Origin: Macrotis lagotis
Lineage: Eukaryota > Chordata > Mammalia > Peramelemorphia > Peramelidae
Assembly (NCBI RefSeq): GCF_037893015.1
Contig: NC_133658.1
Location: 252,780,518-252,844,517 of the forward strand
Length of the DNA: 64,000 bases
Reading direction: 5' to 3'
Numbering within the stretch: position 1 is the first letter of the stretch; the number at the start of each line of letters is the position of its first letter. Under the pieces are notes generated by a model. The model saw nothing but the letters and a program-made list of their open reading frames with translations, was not told the DNA's origin and searched no databases. This document shows, one piece after another, positions 54,400-64,000 of the stretch. Position numbers and translations under genes: made by a program.

Positions 54400-54920
54400 T
54401 CTGAATCCATCCCTCTCCCAGAATATAATTTTTTTTAAAGATAGAGGAAGAAGGGAAAAATCAGTCATCAATAATATGAATAGAAAAAAATGACAACATA
54501 TTCAATGTTTCACATTGGTGAAACTTTTCAAAATAGTTGGGAGAGCTATATTTTCATACCTATACTTTGGAGACAAAGCTTGTTCTTTATAATTTTGCAC
54601 TTTTTATTTTCAATTGTTTTGTGGATGTTCTTTACATTTATATTGTTGTAGTTATTGTGTATATGATTTTTTGCTCCATTTACTTCACTTTGTATCAGTG
54701 TATATGTTTTGCTTCTCTGCACTTATAGTCATCATTTCTTACAGTATAGTAATATGCCATTTTATTCATAATTTATGTAGCTATTCCCTATGATGGACAA
54801 CTATTTTCTACCACAAAAAGTATAGTTAAAAATATTTTAGTGTAAATAGGATCTTTCTTTTTAATAAATTCCCTTTTTGGAGAATGAGTCTAGCAGTGGA
54901 ACTCTGAGTAAAAGGGTATT
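54400..54920 (-). mobile_element. L1 3' UTR fragment, old
   Basis: 'caattgttttgtggatgttctttac', 'ccatttacttcactttgtatcagtg', 'tcatttcttacagtatagtaatatgccattttattcataatttatgtagctattcccta' are in reverse L1 3'-region order. Confidence 0.75.
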
Positions 54921-55400
54921 GGTTACCATTTGGTTCAATTCTCATTTTATAGATGGGAGAACTGAGGCCCAGAATGGGGAAGGTAAGGACCCAAGACAAG
55001 AAAATAATTACCCTGACTAGAATTAATGTTTCCAAATGTAGGGCTCTGTAAAACATGCTATTTATCCATACTCTTTGCCTTCTTTGGGGGTTGAGTACAC
55101 ACAGATGGAGCTGAAGACCTCTGATTTTCCAAAAAGAAGACTATGAAGGATGTTGCTTTATGTTGCCCCTTCCTCATTCCTCACTATCTCCAGTACTCAT
55201 ATCTCTTAGTCCCTCTCTCTCCTAGCATTTCAGGTCAAAGATAGAAAAGAGATTATGGCTACCATTTTCCAAGGTCAGGGAGCAGGGCAGAAATTGAATC
55301 TGGAAGGGAAGTGAATTTTCCAGGGCCACTTGTACTAACCCATGCCAACAGACCTATTTGTTGTCCCCACTTTACCTCTCCTTGGCCACCATACCCATTG
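54921..55400. other. Intergenic, MIR-type remnants
   Basis: Minus-strand fragment at about 54925-55060 ('ttttatagatgggagaactgaggcccag'). The rest has no recognisable feature. Confidence 0.45.
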
Positions 55401-55797
55401 TAATTTGGGTCAACTTATTTTCATTACCATCCCTTCAATAAACTTTACACATTCCATGCAATCTGTTTAAAATGTTTTCTCCCAGTCCTTGATCCTGTCA
55501 TTTACTGACCTTCAGGTCATTCTCCCAACTTTCTCAAATCTTTATTACCTGGACAATTTCCACTCTATCCCCTGACATCATCCTTGGGGCCTTCAACATT
55601 CAAGTAGACAACCAACCTCTCCAATAAAGTGACTGTAAAATTTCTCAATCTCCTCAACTCCAATGGTTTGTTTACTGTACCACTTCAATTCATCTACACC
55701 CTGACTGATTATATCTTAGACCTTATCATTTCATGACTTCTTGTCACCTGCAAGATTTGGAACTTTGAAACTCTTCTCTTTGACCAAGACATTCTAT

Positions 55798-55800
<3 letters not shown>
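55401..55800 (+). mobile_element. L2-type LINE, endonuclease region remnant
   Basis: 'tcctgtcatttactgaccttcaggtcattctcccaac' and 'catccttggggccttcaacattcaagtagacaacc' read as a decayed LGDFN(I)HVD-like endonuclease motif on the plus strand. 'ctgattatatcttagaccttatcat' follows. It ends at a (CT)n tract (55801-55842). Confidence 0.55.

Positions 55801-55842
<42 letters not shown>
55801..55842 (+). repeat. (CT)n microsatellite
   Basis: About 20 CT units at the end of the LINE fragment. Confidence 0.95.
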
Positions 55843-55846
<4 letters not shown>

Positions 55847-55869
55847 GAATTCTAGGGAACTCTAATTCC

Positions 55870-56666
55870 TTAGAAGTAGTTGGTATAGCAGAAAGAACAT
55901 GACTGGATGTGACCTGAGTAGACCTGAGTATAAATCTCAGCTCTTTTGTACTATTCATGTGACTTTGAGTAAGTCATTTAACCTCTTTAGATCTCAGTTT
56001 TCTTAGCTATAAAATGAAGGATTTAGATTTGATTATCTCCAAATTTTTCCAACTCCTATCTTATTATACATCCTTACTTTTTTAGTCTGTTTTCCTCACT
56101 TTGACTTTATTCACCTCCATAACCAGAATACTCAAATGTTTTACCAATTACCACCCTAAAATCTCTTGATCCCTAAACTTTTGTTCTTTTCAGCATGTGA
56201 ACACTCATTCCATCCTCACTTATTTCTCTTCTTATACTCCCATAGTCTTTTTTGGAATATCTACCTCAGAGATCTTCAGCTCCACCCATGTGCACTCACC
56301 CCAAAGAAGGCAAAGAGTGGGGACAGCAGTGTGGTTTACAGAATCATGCATTTGGAAACCTAAATTCTAGTCAAGGCTTTTATTTTCTGCTTTCTTTCAC
56401 ATTCCTCCTTAATTGTACCCACTTGAATGCCTAAGTCGAATTCCTTTCTCTTTAGGAAGCTCTCCCCAGTCCACCATGATCTTTTTCCACTGAACTCTTA
56501 TCAAACTGAGTCACTTTTTCCTATGATTGATAATTTCCTCAGTATTCCTAACCAGGCTGTAAATTTCTTGAAGTCTTTTTCATCCCTTCTTAGAATAGCC
56601 TATCTCTTAAACAAAAGTGCATGTAGAAGAGGGTTGAAAAAGATTTATTAGTGATAATAGCATTTT
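55870..56666. other. Intergenic, MIR and L2-like remnants
   Basis: MIR-type at about 55870-56040 (+). L2-like pyrimidine-rich text at 56050-56630. No gene seen. Confidence 0.5.
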
Positions 56667-56818
56667 TTTTGTTTTGTTGTTTTTTACAAGGCAAATGGGG
56701 TTAAGTGGCTTGCCCAAGACCACACAGCTAGGTAATTATTGCCTGAGGCCAGATTTGAACCCAGGTACTCCTGACTCCAGGGCTGGTGCTCTATCTACTG
56801 CACCACCTAGCCACCCCA
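56667..56818 (-). mobile_element. tRNA-derived SINE (WSINE1-like) with target duplication
   Basis: Full body with 'ttgcctgaggcc' showing a short internal deletion. Target duplication ATAATAGCATTTT at 56654-56666 and 56819-56831, 13 of 13. Confidence 0.95.
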
Positions 56819-56879
56819 ATAATAGCATTTTCTTTAAAAACATTTTTTCCAAGAGAAAACTTTTCAAAGTACTTTCCTT

Positions 56880-57060
56880 ATGACAACTCTATAAGGAAGT
56901 TGTTTTAAGGATTATTATCCCTATTTGACAGTTGGGGAAATGGAAGTCCAGAGAGACACGACAACTTACTTGAGGTCACACAGCAAATATGGGACAAAAC
57001 TGAAACTTGACCCCTCATATATTCCAACTTCAAGTTCAGTATTCTTTTCACTCTACCAGA
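56880..57060 (-). repeat. MIR-type SINE
   Basis: 'ttatccctatttgacagttggggaaatggaagtccagagag', 'gaggtcacacagcaaatatgggacaaaactgaaacttga'. Confidence 0.75.
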
Positions 57061-57229
57061 CTCCCTCCACCATTTTGTATTGATGAATTGAAGACTGGCT
57101 TGTGGTTCTCCACTGAGGGAATTACTTACCTTTCAAAGATCGCTATTTAAGGAATATTCTTCATTCATGCCTCCCACCTTTCTGAACCCTAAGGATCCCT
57201 AATATAGCTGCCATTGCTGAATTTTTTTT

Positions 57230-57480
57230 AATGTTTTATTGATACTTTACAAATTTTCCATCTTTACCACTTCCCAATCTCCTCTCAGCTATTAGAGGTC
57301 TCTTTTTAAATGAAAAAGTATGATTATACCTTTTATCTTGTCTGATATTTACGTCCCATTCCTCTAAATACTGTTTTCCTTCCTCCAGGAGAAATAATGA
57401 AATAATTTTAATAAAGAAAAATAGTCAACAAAACCAACCAATATAGCATCTGCATCTATTAATATCTTTTGTTACCTGTA
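57230..57480 (-). mobile_element. L1 3' UTR fragment
   Basis: 'aatgttttattgatactttacaaattttcc', 'cttcctccaggagaaataatgaaataattttaataaag' and 'aacaaaaccaaccaatatagcatctgcat' in reverse orientation. Confidence 0.65.
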
Positions 57481-57544
57481 TTCCTTGCTACCTTCTTTAT
57501 ACTCAGAGCAGGGAAGAGCATTTATTTCATCATTTGTCCTCTAT

Positions 57545-57730
57545 TGGGGTGGGGAAACTCCATATTGGTCTGGCATTGTCAAGGCAACCACAAACAGGAT
57601 TCAAAATTCAACAAATCTAGGAGCTTTTAAAGAGTGAATCAATTAAATGTTTGATCACATATAGCCAGCAAATGATGTTCTAACTATCTAAATGATCCAT
57701 GGCAGAAAAAGGGTTCCTTACTCCTACTTT
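57545..57730. mobile_element. hAT-type MITE
   Basis: 'ggggtggggaaactcc' left end, 'attcaacaaatctaggagctttta' and 'aattaaatgtttgatcacata' in the body, 'gcagaaaaagggttccttactcctac' right end. It matches the copy at 37673-37858 throughout. Confidence 0.7.
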
Positions 57731-57835
57731 AGATCTGACTATCTATCTGCCTCTCTATCTACCTAATTTAAATATATGTATATATTATATTATCTGAGTT
57801 TATTTGCCATTTTGCTATTTTTCAATTACATTATT

Positions 57836-58001
57836 TTTTAAGGGTTTTTTTTTTAGTTTTTTTTTTCAAGGCAATGGGGTTAAGTGGCTTGTCCAAGGCC
57901 ACACAGCTAGGTAATTATTAAGTGTCTGAGACCAGATTTGAACTCAGGTACTCCTGACTCCAGGGCAGGTGCTCTATCCACTGTGCCACCTAGCTGCCCC
58001 T
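57836..58001 (-). mobile_element. tRNA-derived SINE (WSINE1-like) with target duplication
   Basis: Full-length. Target duplication CAATTACATTATT/CATTTACATTATT at 57823-57835 and 58002-58014, one mismatch. Confidence 0.93.
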
Positions 58002-58019
58002 CATTTACATTATTGTAGT

Positions 58020-58400
58020 CATTTGTATATCTTGTTAAGAGTCTGCCTCCTTTACTTCAGACAAGTCTGAGTTCTTCAGGTGAGTCTTCATTCATAATCC
58101 CTCAGTGACCTTTCCTCTTTTGAGATCATATAATCAAGGTCATTTACCATTTTGATTGACTTACTCTGGATGTTGCTTAACCTATCAATATTCGTTATAC
58201 TATGTGGCATCCAGAACTGAACACAATACTCTGATGTGTTCTGACCAGGGTATAGTACTAGAGAACTATCACCTCCTAATTCCTCCCAGCTATCTCTTTC
58301 ATTTCCATCTAAAATTGTATTAACTTCTTACCACCATATCATGCTATTGACTTGTATAGAGATTTTAATTCCAGGAAAACATTTAGTTAGTTCCTATCAG
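58020..58400 (-). mobile_element. L3/CR1-type LINE fragment
   Basis: 'tggatgttgcttaacctatcaata...gtggcatccagaactgaacacaatactctgatgtgttctgaccagggtatagtac' is the antisense of the CR1/L3 ORF2 text at 19000-19120 ('...TQFWAP' region). Confidence 0.75.
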
Positions 58401-58559
58401 CTCCATCTTCTCATCATCTACTTTTCATTTTATTCCAATACTTACCATGTTTATACCTTCATAACTGTGAGACTATATACAGATATTAGGATATTAGATA
58501 TAAGGTGATTTCAGTTGAATTCAGGGAAGAGGTTTGTAGCTAAAGGGTTAGAAAATACT

Positions 58560-58990
58560 TGCTATAGAAGCTAGCATTTATGCTGAGATGTAATGTAGTC
58601 TAGTGATTGCAAAAGATGGTAGTGAGGAGGGAGTGTATTTCAGGCCAAGGATGCAAACTATGCAAAGACATCAAAAAAAAAGATGAAATGTCCATATATG
58701 AAAGACAGCTAATAAGCCAATTCATACACATAGAGTGCACAAAATAGAAAATATATAATAAATTAAATTCTAGACTTTAAGCTAGATTGTGAAGAGCTTT
58801 GCACAAGAAGACAGTATTCATGATATAATAATATCAACATTTATAAAGCACCTATTATGCTAAGACTGGGACACAAACAAGAAAAAAAATACAGTACTTG
58901 CCCCAAAGATCTAATGGGGAAAAATAGTACACAAAAAGAAGTGGGAAAAAAAGGAGTGAAAAGGTGTACCAGGGATACCCAGTGCAGGGG
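58560..58990 (+). repeat. Old interspersed repeats, unclassified
   Basis: 'gtatttcaggccaaggatgcaaactatgcaaagac', 'gctagattgtgaagagctttgca', then 'tttataaagcacctattatgctaagactgggacac' and 'ttgccccaaagatctaatggggaaa'. Same family as 33375-33980 but with its halves in the other order, so two copies meet here. Confidence 0.55.
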
Positions 58991-59284
58991 CATGATGATA
59001 ATGATGGAGTTGAAACCAAGCAGAGCAGCTGGTGACAAATGAAGGGATGGCTAGAATTTTGAACCCTCTATAAAGAGAGGTTATGAGAGGAATTTTTTGC
59101 TCCACCTTCAGTTTTCCAATTAGAGGGGCAGAAGCAACTGAGAGTATTGTGATAAAGCAATCTCCTGATGATGAGCTTATCCTGAGAGGATGGAGCATCA
59201 TGATAACAATAATGATGATAAAGTGAAACCAAGTAAAGTAGTTGGTGGCAAATGACTTCTCCCTCTTTACCTGATGATTTCCTA

Positions 59285-59420
59285 TGCATTCCTTAAAACT
59301 CAATTCAAATACCACCTCCTCTAGGAAACCTTCCCTAATCCCTCATTGCTAAAAAATCTTTCTCCTATAATCCACAGAAAACTCTGTTCTCCACTTTTTT
59401 GATTATTTCTCATTGATATT
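59285..59420 (+). repeat. L2-type LINE fragment
   Basis: 'ccttaaaactcaattcaaataccacctcctctaggaaaccttccctaatccctc' is the conserved L2 3' block. Confidence 0.85.
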
Positions 59421-59434
59421 GGCTTTATAAAAAT

Positions 59435-61300
59435 ATTTTTATTGATATTTTCTGTTTCTTAGATCATCAGAGTATTCCATATATCTCTTTCCTTCTCCCT
59501 CATATGAGAAAACCATATCATATGACAAACAGTATTTTTTTAAGAGTGAAAAAAGTCAGCACAACTGATCAATGCATTGAAAAAGTCTGAAAACACATGC
59601 AATGTATAATAGACTTTCCACCTCCACGAAAAGGCTGATGGGAGATGTCTTTTCATTTCTCTTCATTCATGTCTCATGTGATCTTTATAATTTTGTTAGA
59701 TTTACTTTTGTTTTTTTGTCATTGTTCTTTCCATTTTTACTCTACAGCAATATTGTATATTGCTTTCTTGCCTCTACTTACTTCACTTTGCATCAGTTCA
59801 TATTGATCTTTCCACGCTTCTCTATATTCACCACACACATAATTTCTTTCAGTAAAATTTCCATTGCATTCATGTACCACAATTTGTTTAGTCATTCACC
59901 AATTCATGGAAAACTACTTTATTTCCAATTTTTAGTGACTACAAAAAATTATGCTATAAATATTTTAGAGTATATGGGAACTTTTTTTCTTATCAATGGC
60001 TTACTTGGAAACATAAACAGTAATGAAATGTCTGGTTCAAAGAGTATGACATTTTAGCCATTTTATTTGCATATTTATAAATTGCTTTCCAAAATGATTA
60101 TACCATTTCACAACTCTACCAACAATGTGTTAAGAGAACCTATCTTTTTCACAATCTCTCTAATATTGACTGTTGTCATTTTTTGATAAATTTTACCCAT
60201 TTTTTGGATGTATGGTAAAGCCTCAGTGGTTTTGATTTGTATTTCTTGTTATTATAAATGATTTGGAGCATTTTTAATGTAGTTATGAATATTTCACAGT
60301 TTTTAGGAATTATTTATGAATAACATTTATTATTTATATCCTTTGATCATTTATTCATTTGAGAATGGCTATTAGTCTTATATATTTATTAATTATTTTA
60401 TATCTTGAATGTCAAACCCTCATCAGTCAACTGTGATGCAAAGATATTTTTGTCATTCAACTATTTCCGTTTTTATTCTTATGTATCAATATTGTCTGCA
60501 CAGAAGTTTTTCTGTTTCAAGTAATCAATTTATTTTATTTTTTGTAATTGTCTCTATGTTTTATTTAATTTATAAATACATTTGCCAATAGCTGTGAGAG
60601 GTATATGTTTTTAATATTTATTTATTTAATTATTTATTAAACAAATATTTAATATTATAAAATTAACTTAAATTTTTAATTTTTCTTATGGTGTGATCTT
60701 TAATACTAAGGTCATCTATCTATTTTGACTGGAAAAGCTAGGTAGTACAGCAGATAGAGTAACTTGTTTGGAATCAGGAAGATCTGAGTTTAAAGCTAGT
60801 CTCAAACCTTATTAGCTATATGGCTTTGGGCAAGTCACAACCCCTATTTGCTTCAGTTTCTCCTCTGTAAAATGGAGTCACATAAAGTAAGAAATGGAAA
60901 ACCACTGTAGTATTTTTGCCAAGAAAACTATGGATATCATCCATGGGATCACAATGAATAAAAAACAACTGAACAATGACAAATCCATTTAGAATATATT
61001 GTGGAGCATAATATAAAGTTTTAGTCTAAAGCCTAATTTCTGCCAAACTGCTTTCTAGTTTTCCCAGCAGTTTTTATCAGACAGGGAATCCCTAGGTCAT
61101 TTATGTTTTCTACTTTATCAGGCTCTGGGTTATTGAGTTATATTGTTTCTGAATTTCCCTTGTCTAGTTATTCTACTGATCAATTTATCTATTCTTTATC
61201 CAATATCAGATGGATTTGATGACTGTAGATTTATAATATAGTTTGAGAACTAGAGGTGCTATTCCTCACTTGTCCTTAACTTCATTATTTCCCATGATAT
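59435..61300 (-). mobile_element. 5'-truncated L1, interrupted by a SINE
   Basis: The 3' UTR ('gcatttcattgcattcatgtaccacaatttgtttagtcattcaccaatt'-type text, 59440-60000) is followed rightwards by decayed ORF2 sequence ('ccacaactctaccaacaatgtgttaag', 'agccaattttatc...', 61050-61300). The SINE at 60732-60981 sits inside. Many stops; an old copy. Confidence 0.8.
60732..60981 (+). mobile_element. Marsupial tRNA-SINE with RTE/BovB-type tail
   Basis: 'gaaaagctaggtagtacagcagatagagtaacttg', 'ctttgggcaagtcac', 'atggaaaaccactgtagtatttttgccaagaaaac', 'gggatcacaatgaataaaaaacaactgaacaatgac'. Full-length. Confidence 0.88.
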
Positions 61301-61650
61301 TTTGATATTATATTATATCTTATAGTTAAGCTCCTTGATGGCAAAGACAGCATCCTGTCTAAACTTTGTATCTACCCCAATGCTCTGTATACCATAGTTA
61401 CTTAATATTTATTGTTATTGCTATTGTTATTGTTATAGCGGCATCCTGCCTCCTGTGGCATTCAAAATAGTCCTCACTTTTACTAGCCTGGCACTTAAGG
61501 AAAGTGGAGAGAGATGTACTTCCCACTGGGAAGGGAGGGAGTTCTCTGGAACAATGTCATCTCGACCCTGCTGATGTTTACTGTGGGAAAATATATCAGA
61601 GAAAAGACTAAAGAGATCAATTTCTATCATCAAATCACAGGAGGAATATT

Positions 61651-61803
61651 TTCTTTTTTAGGTTTTTGCAAGGCAAATGGGGTTAAGTGGCTTGCCCAAG
61701 GCCACACAGCTAGGTAATTATTAAGTGTCTGAGACCACATCTGAACCCAGGTACTCCTGACTCCAGGGCCGGTGCTTAATCCACTGCACCACCTAGCTGC
61801 CCC
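61651..61803 (-). mobile_element. tRNA-derived SINE (WSINE1-like) with target duplication
   Basis: Full-length. Flanks ATCACAGGAGGAATATT (61634-61650) and ATCACGGGAAGAATATT (61804-61820) share 15 of 17 bases. Confidence 0.94.
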
Positions 61804-61820
61804 ATCACGGGAAGAATATT

Positions 61821-64000
61821 GAAAGCTTCTGTTAGGTTGGTACAACGGCCAGGTCAGAGAGGACCTCTTGCATGTATCAATCTGGATAAACTTAAATGTA
61901 AGCACACATATGCGGATATGAATAATGGTGCTTGAACAGCATTGTGTGTATATTCAGTAATAAGTGTGTGTTAGTATTTGGATGCATTGGATTATATGTG
62001 TGGTGCTTGTGAGCTTGTGTACATATGATAATAATTATTAGTATTCTCAAAGGACTTTAAATTTTATAAATAGGACCTCAATAACCCTGGAAAGTAGGTG
62101 CCTTTACTATTTTTCAGTTAAAGAAACTGAGAGTGGTAAGTGACTTGCCTAGGATCACAAAGCTGATAAGCAGTTGAAGTAGGATTTGAACTCAGGACTT
62201 TTTGACTCCACATCTAGTGTTTTATCCTCTATGATACCTAGCTGCCTGTGAGTGATTGTTTATATGCAGGAGAGTATGAATGTGTGGTGGGAATATAAGT
62301 GCATATGTATGTACACATGTTTGTCTATTTTGGTATAAATCTTTTGCATTGACTATATTTATAGAATCAATGACAACCAATGTTCAGATTAATCACCTGG
62401 AGGCATTTCAGGATCCTTAAGTGTCTTCTGAATCTCCAAAGAAAGATTAACAGGTAAAGTTTTAATACCAAGTCTATCTTAGTTCATTTGGGATCCCTGA
62501 GATGACACTTAAATATGCTGTGTAACCTCAGGAAAATCACTTTCTATGGATCTGGTTTTTTTTTTTTTTGTGGTTGTTTTTAGTTATAAAAGTCCTTACT
62601 AGTTCTGATGGAAAGTATTCAGGAGTAGTGAGTGGATAGAGAGGCAACCTTAGAATCAGGAAGATAATGGTTTGACCCTTACTGGCTAACTGACCTTGGA
62701 CAAGTTCCTCTCAGAGTCCCCTCCCTCCAATCATCTATTACTCTAAATTGCAGGAAAGTTATTCTTCTGTGTTGGGTGAAGGAGTTTTCCCACACCAAAT
62801 AAATCATATGTCTAAATCAACTCTTTTATACTTTTCGTTTCCATTGCCTTCCAGCTCTAACATTCTATTGTCTAAAGATTCTTCAAGTTATAGGTATGGG
62901 AATACTCTTAATATGTACTCTGTCTGTCTGGGATGGGAACAGGTAGTGGGTAAGTCAGTGAGTCAGTCAACAATCATTTATTCAGTCTTTACTACTTGCC
63001 AGGAAATGTTCTAAGAATTTGGGAGACCAAGAAAGCCAAAAACAGTCCCTGCCATCATGGAGCTCCTTTTCTAATATGGAGGTGGAATGAGGAAAGAATA
63101 CCATGTTAATAACTAAATGTTTTTGATATATTTACATAGACTAATTGGAAGTTAATCTTAGTCAAGGATAGGCCCACAGCCACAGGAGAACAAAAAAGAG
63201 AGAAGAGATGCACTTTTGGTATAGCCCCCCCAAATTCTTTATATCAATAGTTAGCAGTTTTTATAGCACTTGTGCTATTACTTTTGATCCTTAAAAAACA
63301 ACCTTGGGTGGTAGGTATTATGATTATACCCATTTTACAGGCCCAGAGATCTTTATCCATTTCACCATCTAGCTACCCATGTGATCTATTTTATGAGAAC
63401 TTTACCGCAACCCCAAGAAATAGGTAGACAAGTCTTATTTTCCCCGTTTTACAGATTAGGACACTGATACTGACCAAAGAGAAGTAACTTGGTTAAGGGC
63501 ACACTTAGAGGTAGTGACTGAGTTCTTATTGTAACACAGATCTTTTGCATCTCAATTTAAAATTCATTTCTCCCAATCTAGAGGGGGGAAAAGGAGCTGG
63601 CCATACTGGGTCTACAGGAGGAAATATATTTATAGAATTGGGAACTGATGCACTCATCTAGAACATGCCTAGACTTACAATGACTTTGGGGTAGTAAAGA
63701 GATAGAAATTTGCAGGTAACTGTTCCTGAGCTTGTGTGTAAAGGATGTGTAAACAGGGATACATGGGAAGATATTTGAAACCCTTCTTATCTTGATGGTT
63801 GGAATCCCAAGCCTCAAAGTCAGAAACCCAGAGATTTTGAGGTTAAGAGAGGCTTAGAAAATAGATGTCAAATCTGGAAATACCTTTAAGAAAGTATCCA
63901 AAATTAAGGGGAAAAATTGATGCCCATATCTTTATTGGATCTGTAAATTTATCAAAATAAAATATGTAAAAATAGAAAATATGCATAAGAATTCTAGCCT
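61821..64000. other. Intergenic, SINE remnants to the window end
   Basis: MIR3-like minus-strand copies at about 62030-62250 and 63240-63380. MIR-type at about 62610-62760 (+) and 63400-63540 (-). Old unclassified repeat at about 62955-63080 ('caatcatttattcagtctttactacttgccagg'). GT-rich text at 61940-62020. No gene seen; 63560-64000 holds nothing I can name. Confidence 0.5.

Noticed and set aside
1-64000. Endogenous retrovirus, CRISPR array or bacterial-type system
   Set aside because: No LTR pairs, gag/pol/env-like frames, spaced direct repeats or operon-like gene packing were seen on either strand.

Overview
The window is vertebrate nuclear DNA, almost certainly from a marsupial and probably an Australian one. 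Three things point there. The CEBPB gene is mammalian. There are many copies of a roughly 150-bp tRNA-derived SINE whose A-rich end follows TTGCCTTGCAAAAA, which I associate with Australian marsupial genomes. MIR, L2, L3/CR1, hAT and L1 remnants are all dense. Species and repeat family names come from memory of these families, not from a search.

Layout. Bases 1-2412 are intergenic. Bases 2413-5470 hold the one gene I can support, CEBPB. Around it are a 96-bp alternating purine/pyrimidine tract, a CpG island, a TATA promoter with a CRE-like site, a 5' leader with a conserved short uORF, a single-exon coding region and a roughly 0.9-kb 3' UTR with AATAAA. The coding region carries an apparent +1 frameshift in a run of seven C; the downstream frame resumes the conserved C/EBP-beta protein through the bZIP domain to the normal C-terminus, so a sequencing or assembly error is more likely than a dead gene. 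Bases 5471-6850 contain a possible second promoter (GC box plus CCAAT).

The remaining 57 kb look like a gene desert made of repeats. The main items are a 296-bp pure pyrimidine tract (10275-10570), a 3.4-kb ORF1-only L1 (HAL1-like) insertion with target-site duplications (11705-15135), an L3/CR1 LINE interrupted by an RPS18 processed pseudogene (18560-20195), several 5'-truncated L1 copies on the minus strand, a series of SINEs with clear target-site duplications, hAT-type MITEs, and two (GA)n/(CT)n blocks in an inverted-repeat arrangement about 1 kb apart. Non-repetitive islands near 28.0-28.6, 31.6-32.1, 42.4-42.8, 45.4-45.7 and 51.4-51.9 kb are the best candidates for regulatory elements or unannotated transcripts.

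How the parts work together. CEBPB encodes a bZIP transcription factor made as three forms (LAP*, LAP, LIP) from one intronless mRNA. All three start codons and the uORF that controls the choice between them can be seen here. A long downstream intergenic region is expected from the human locus, where CEBPB is followed by a large enhancer-rich interval before PTPN1. No CRISPR array, operon or bacterial feature is present, and I found no other protein-coding gene. I found no clearly new biological system. The most unexplained structures are the hairpin cluster at 42440-42790 and the composite ORF1-only element at 11705-15135.
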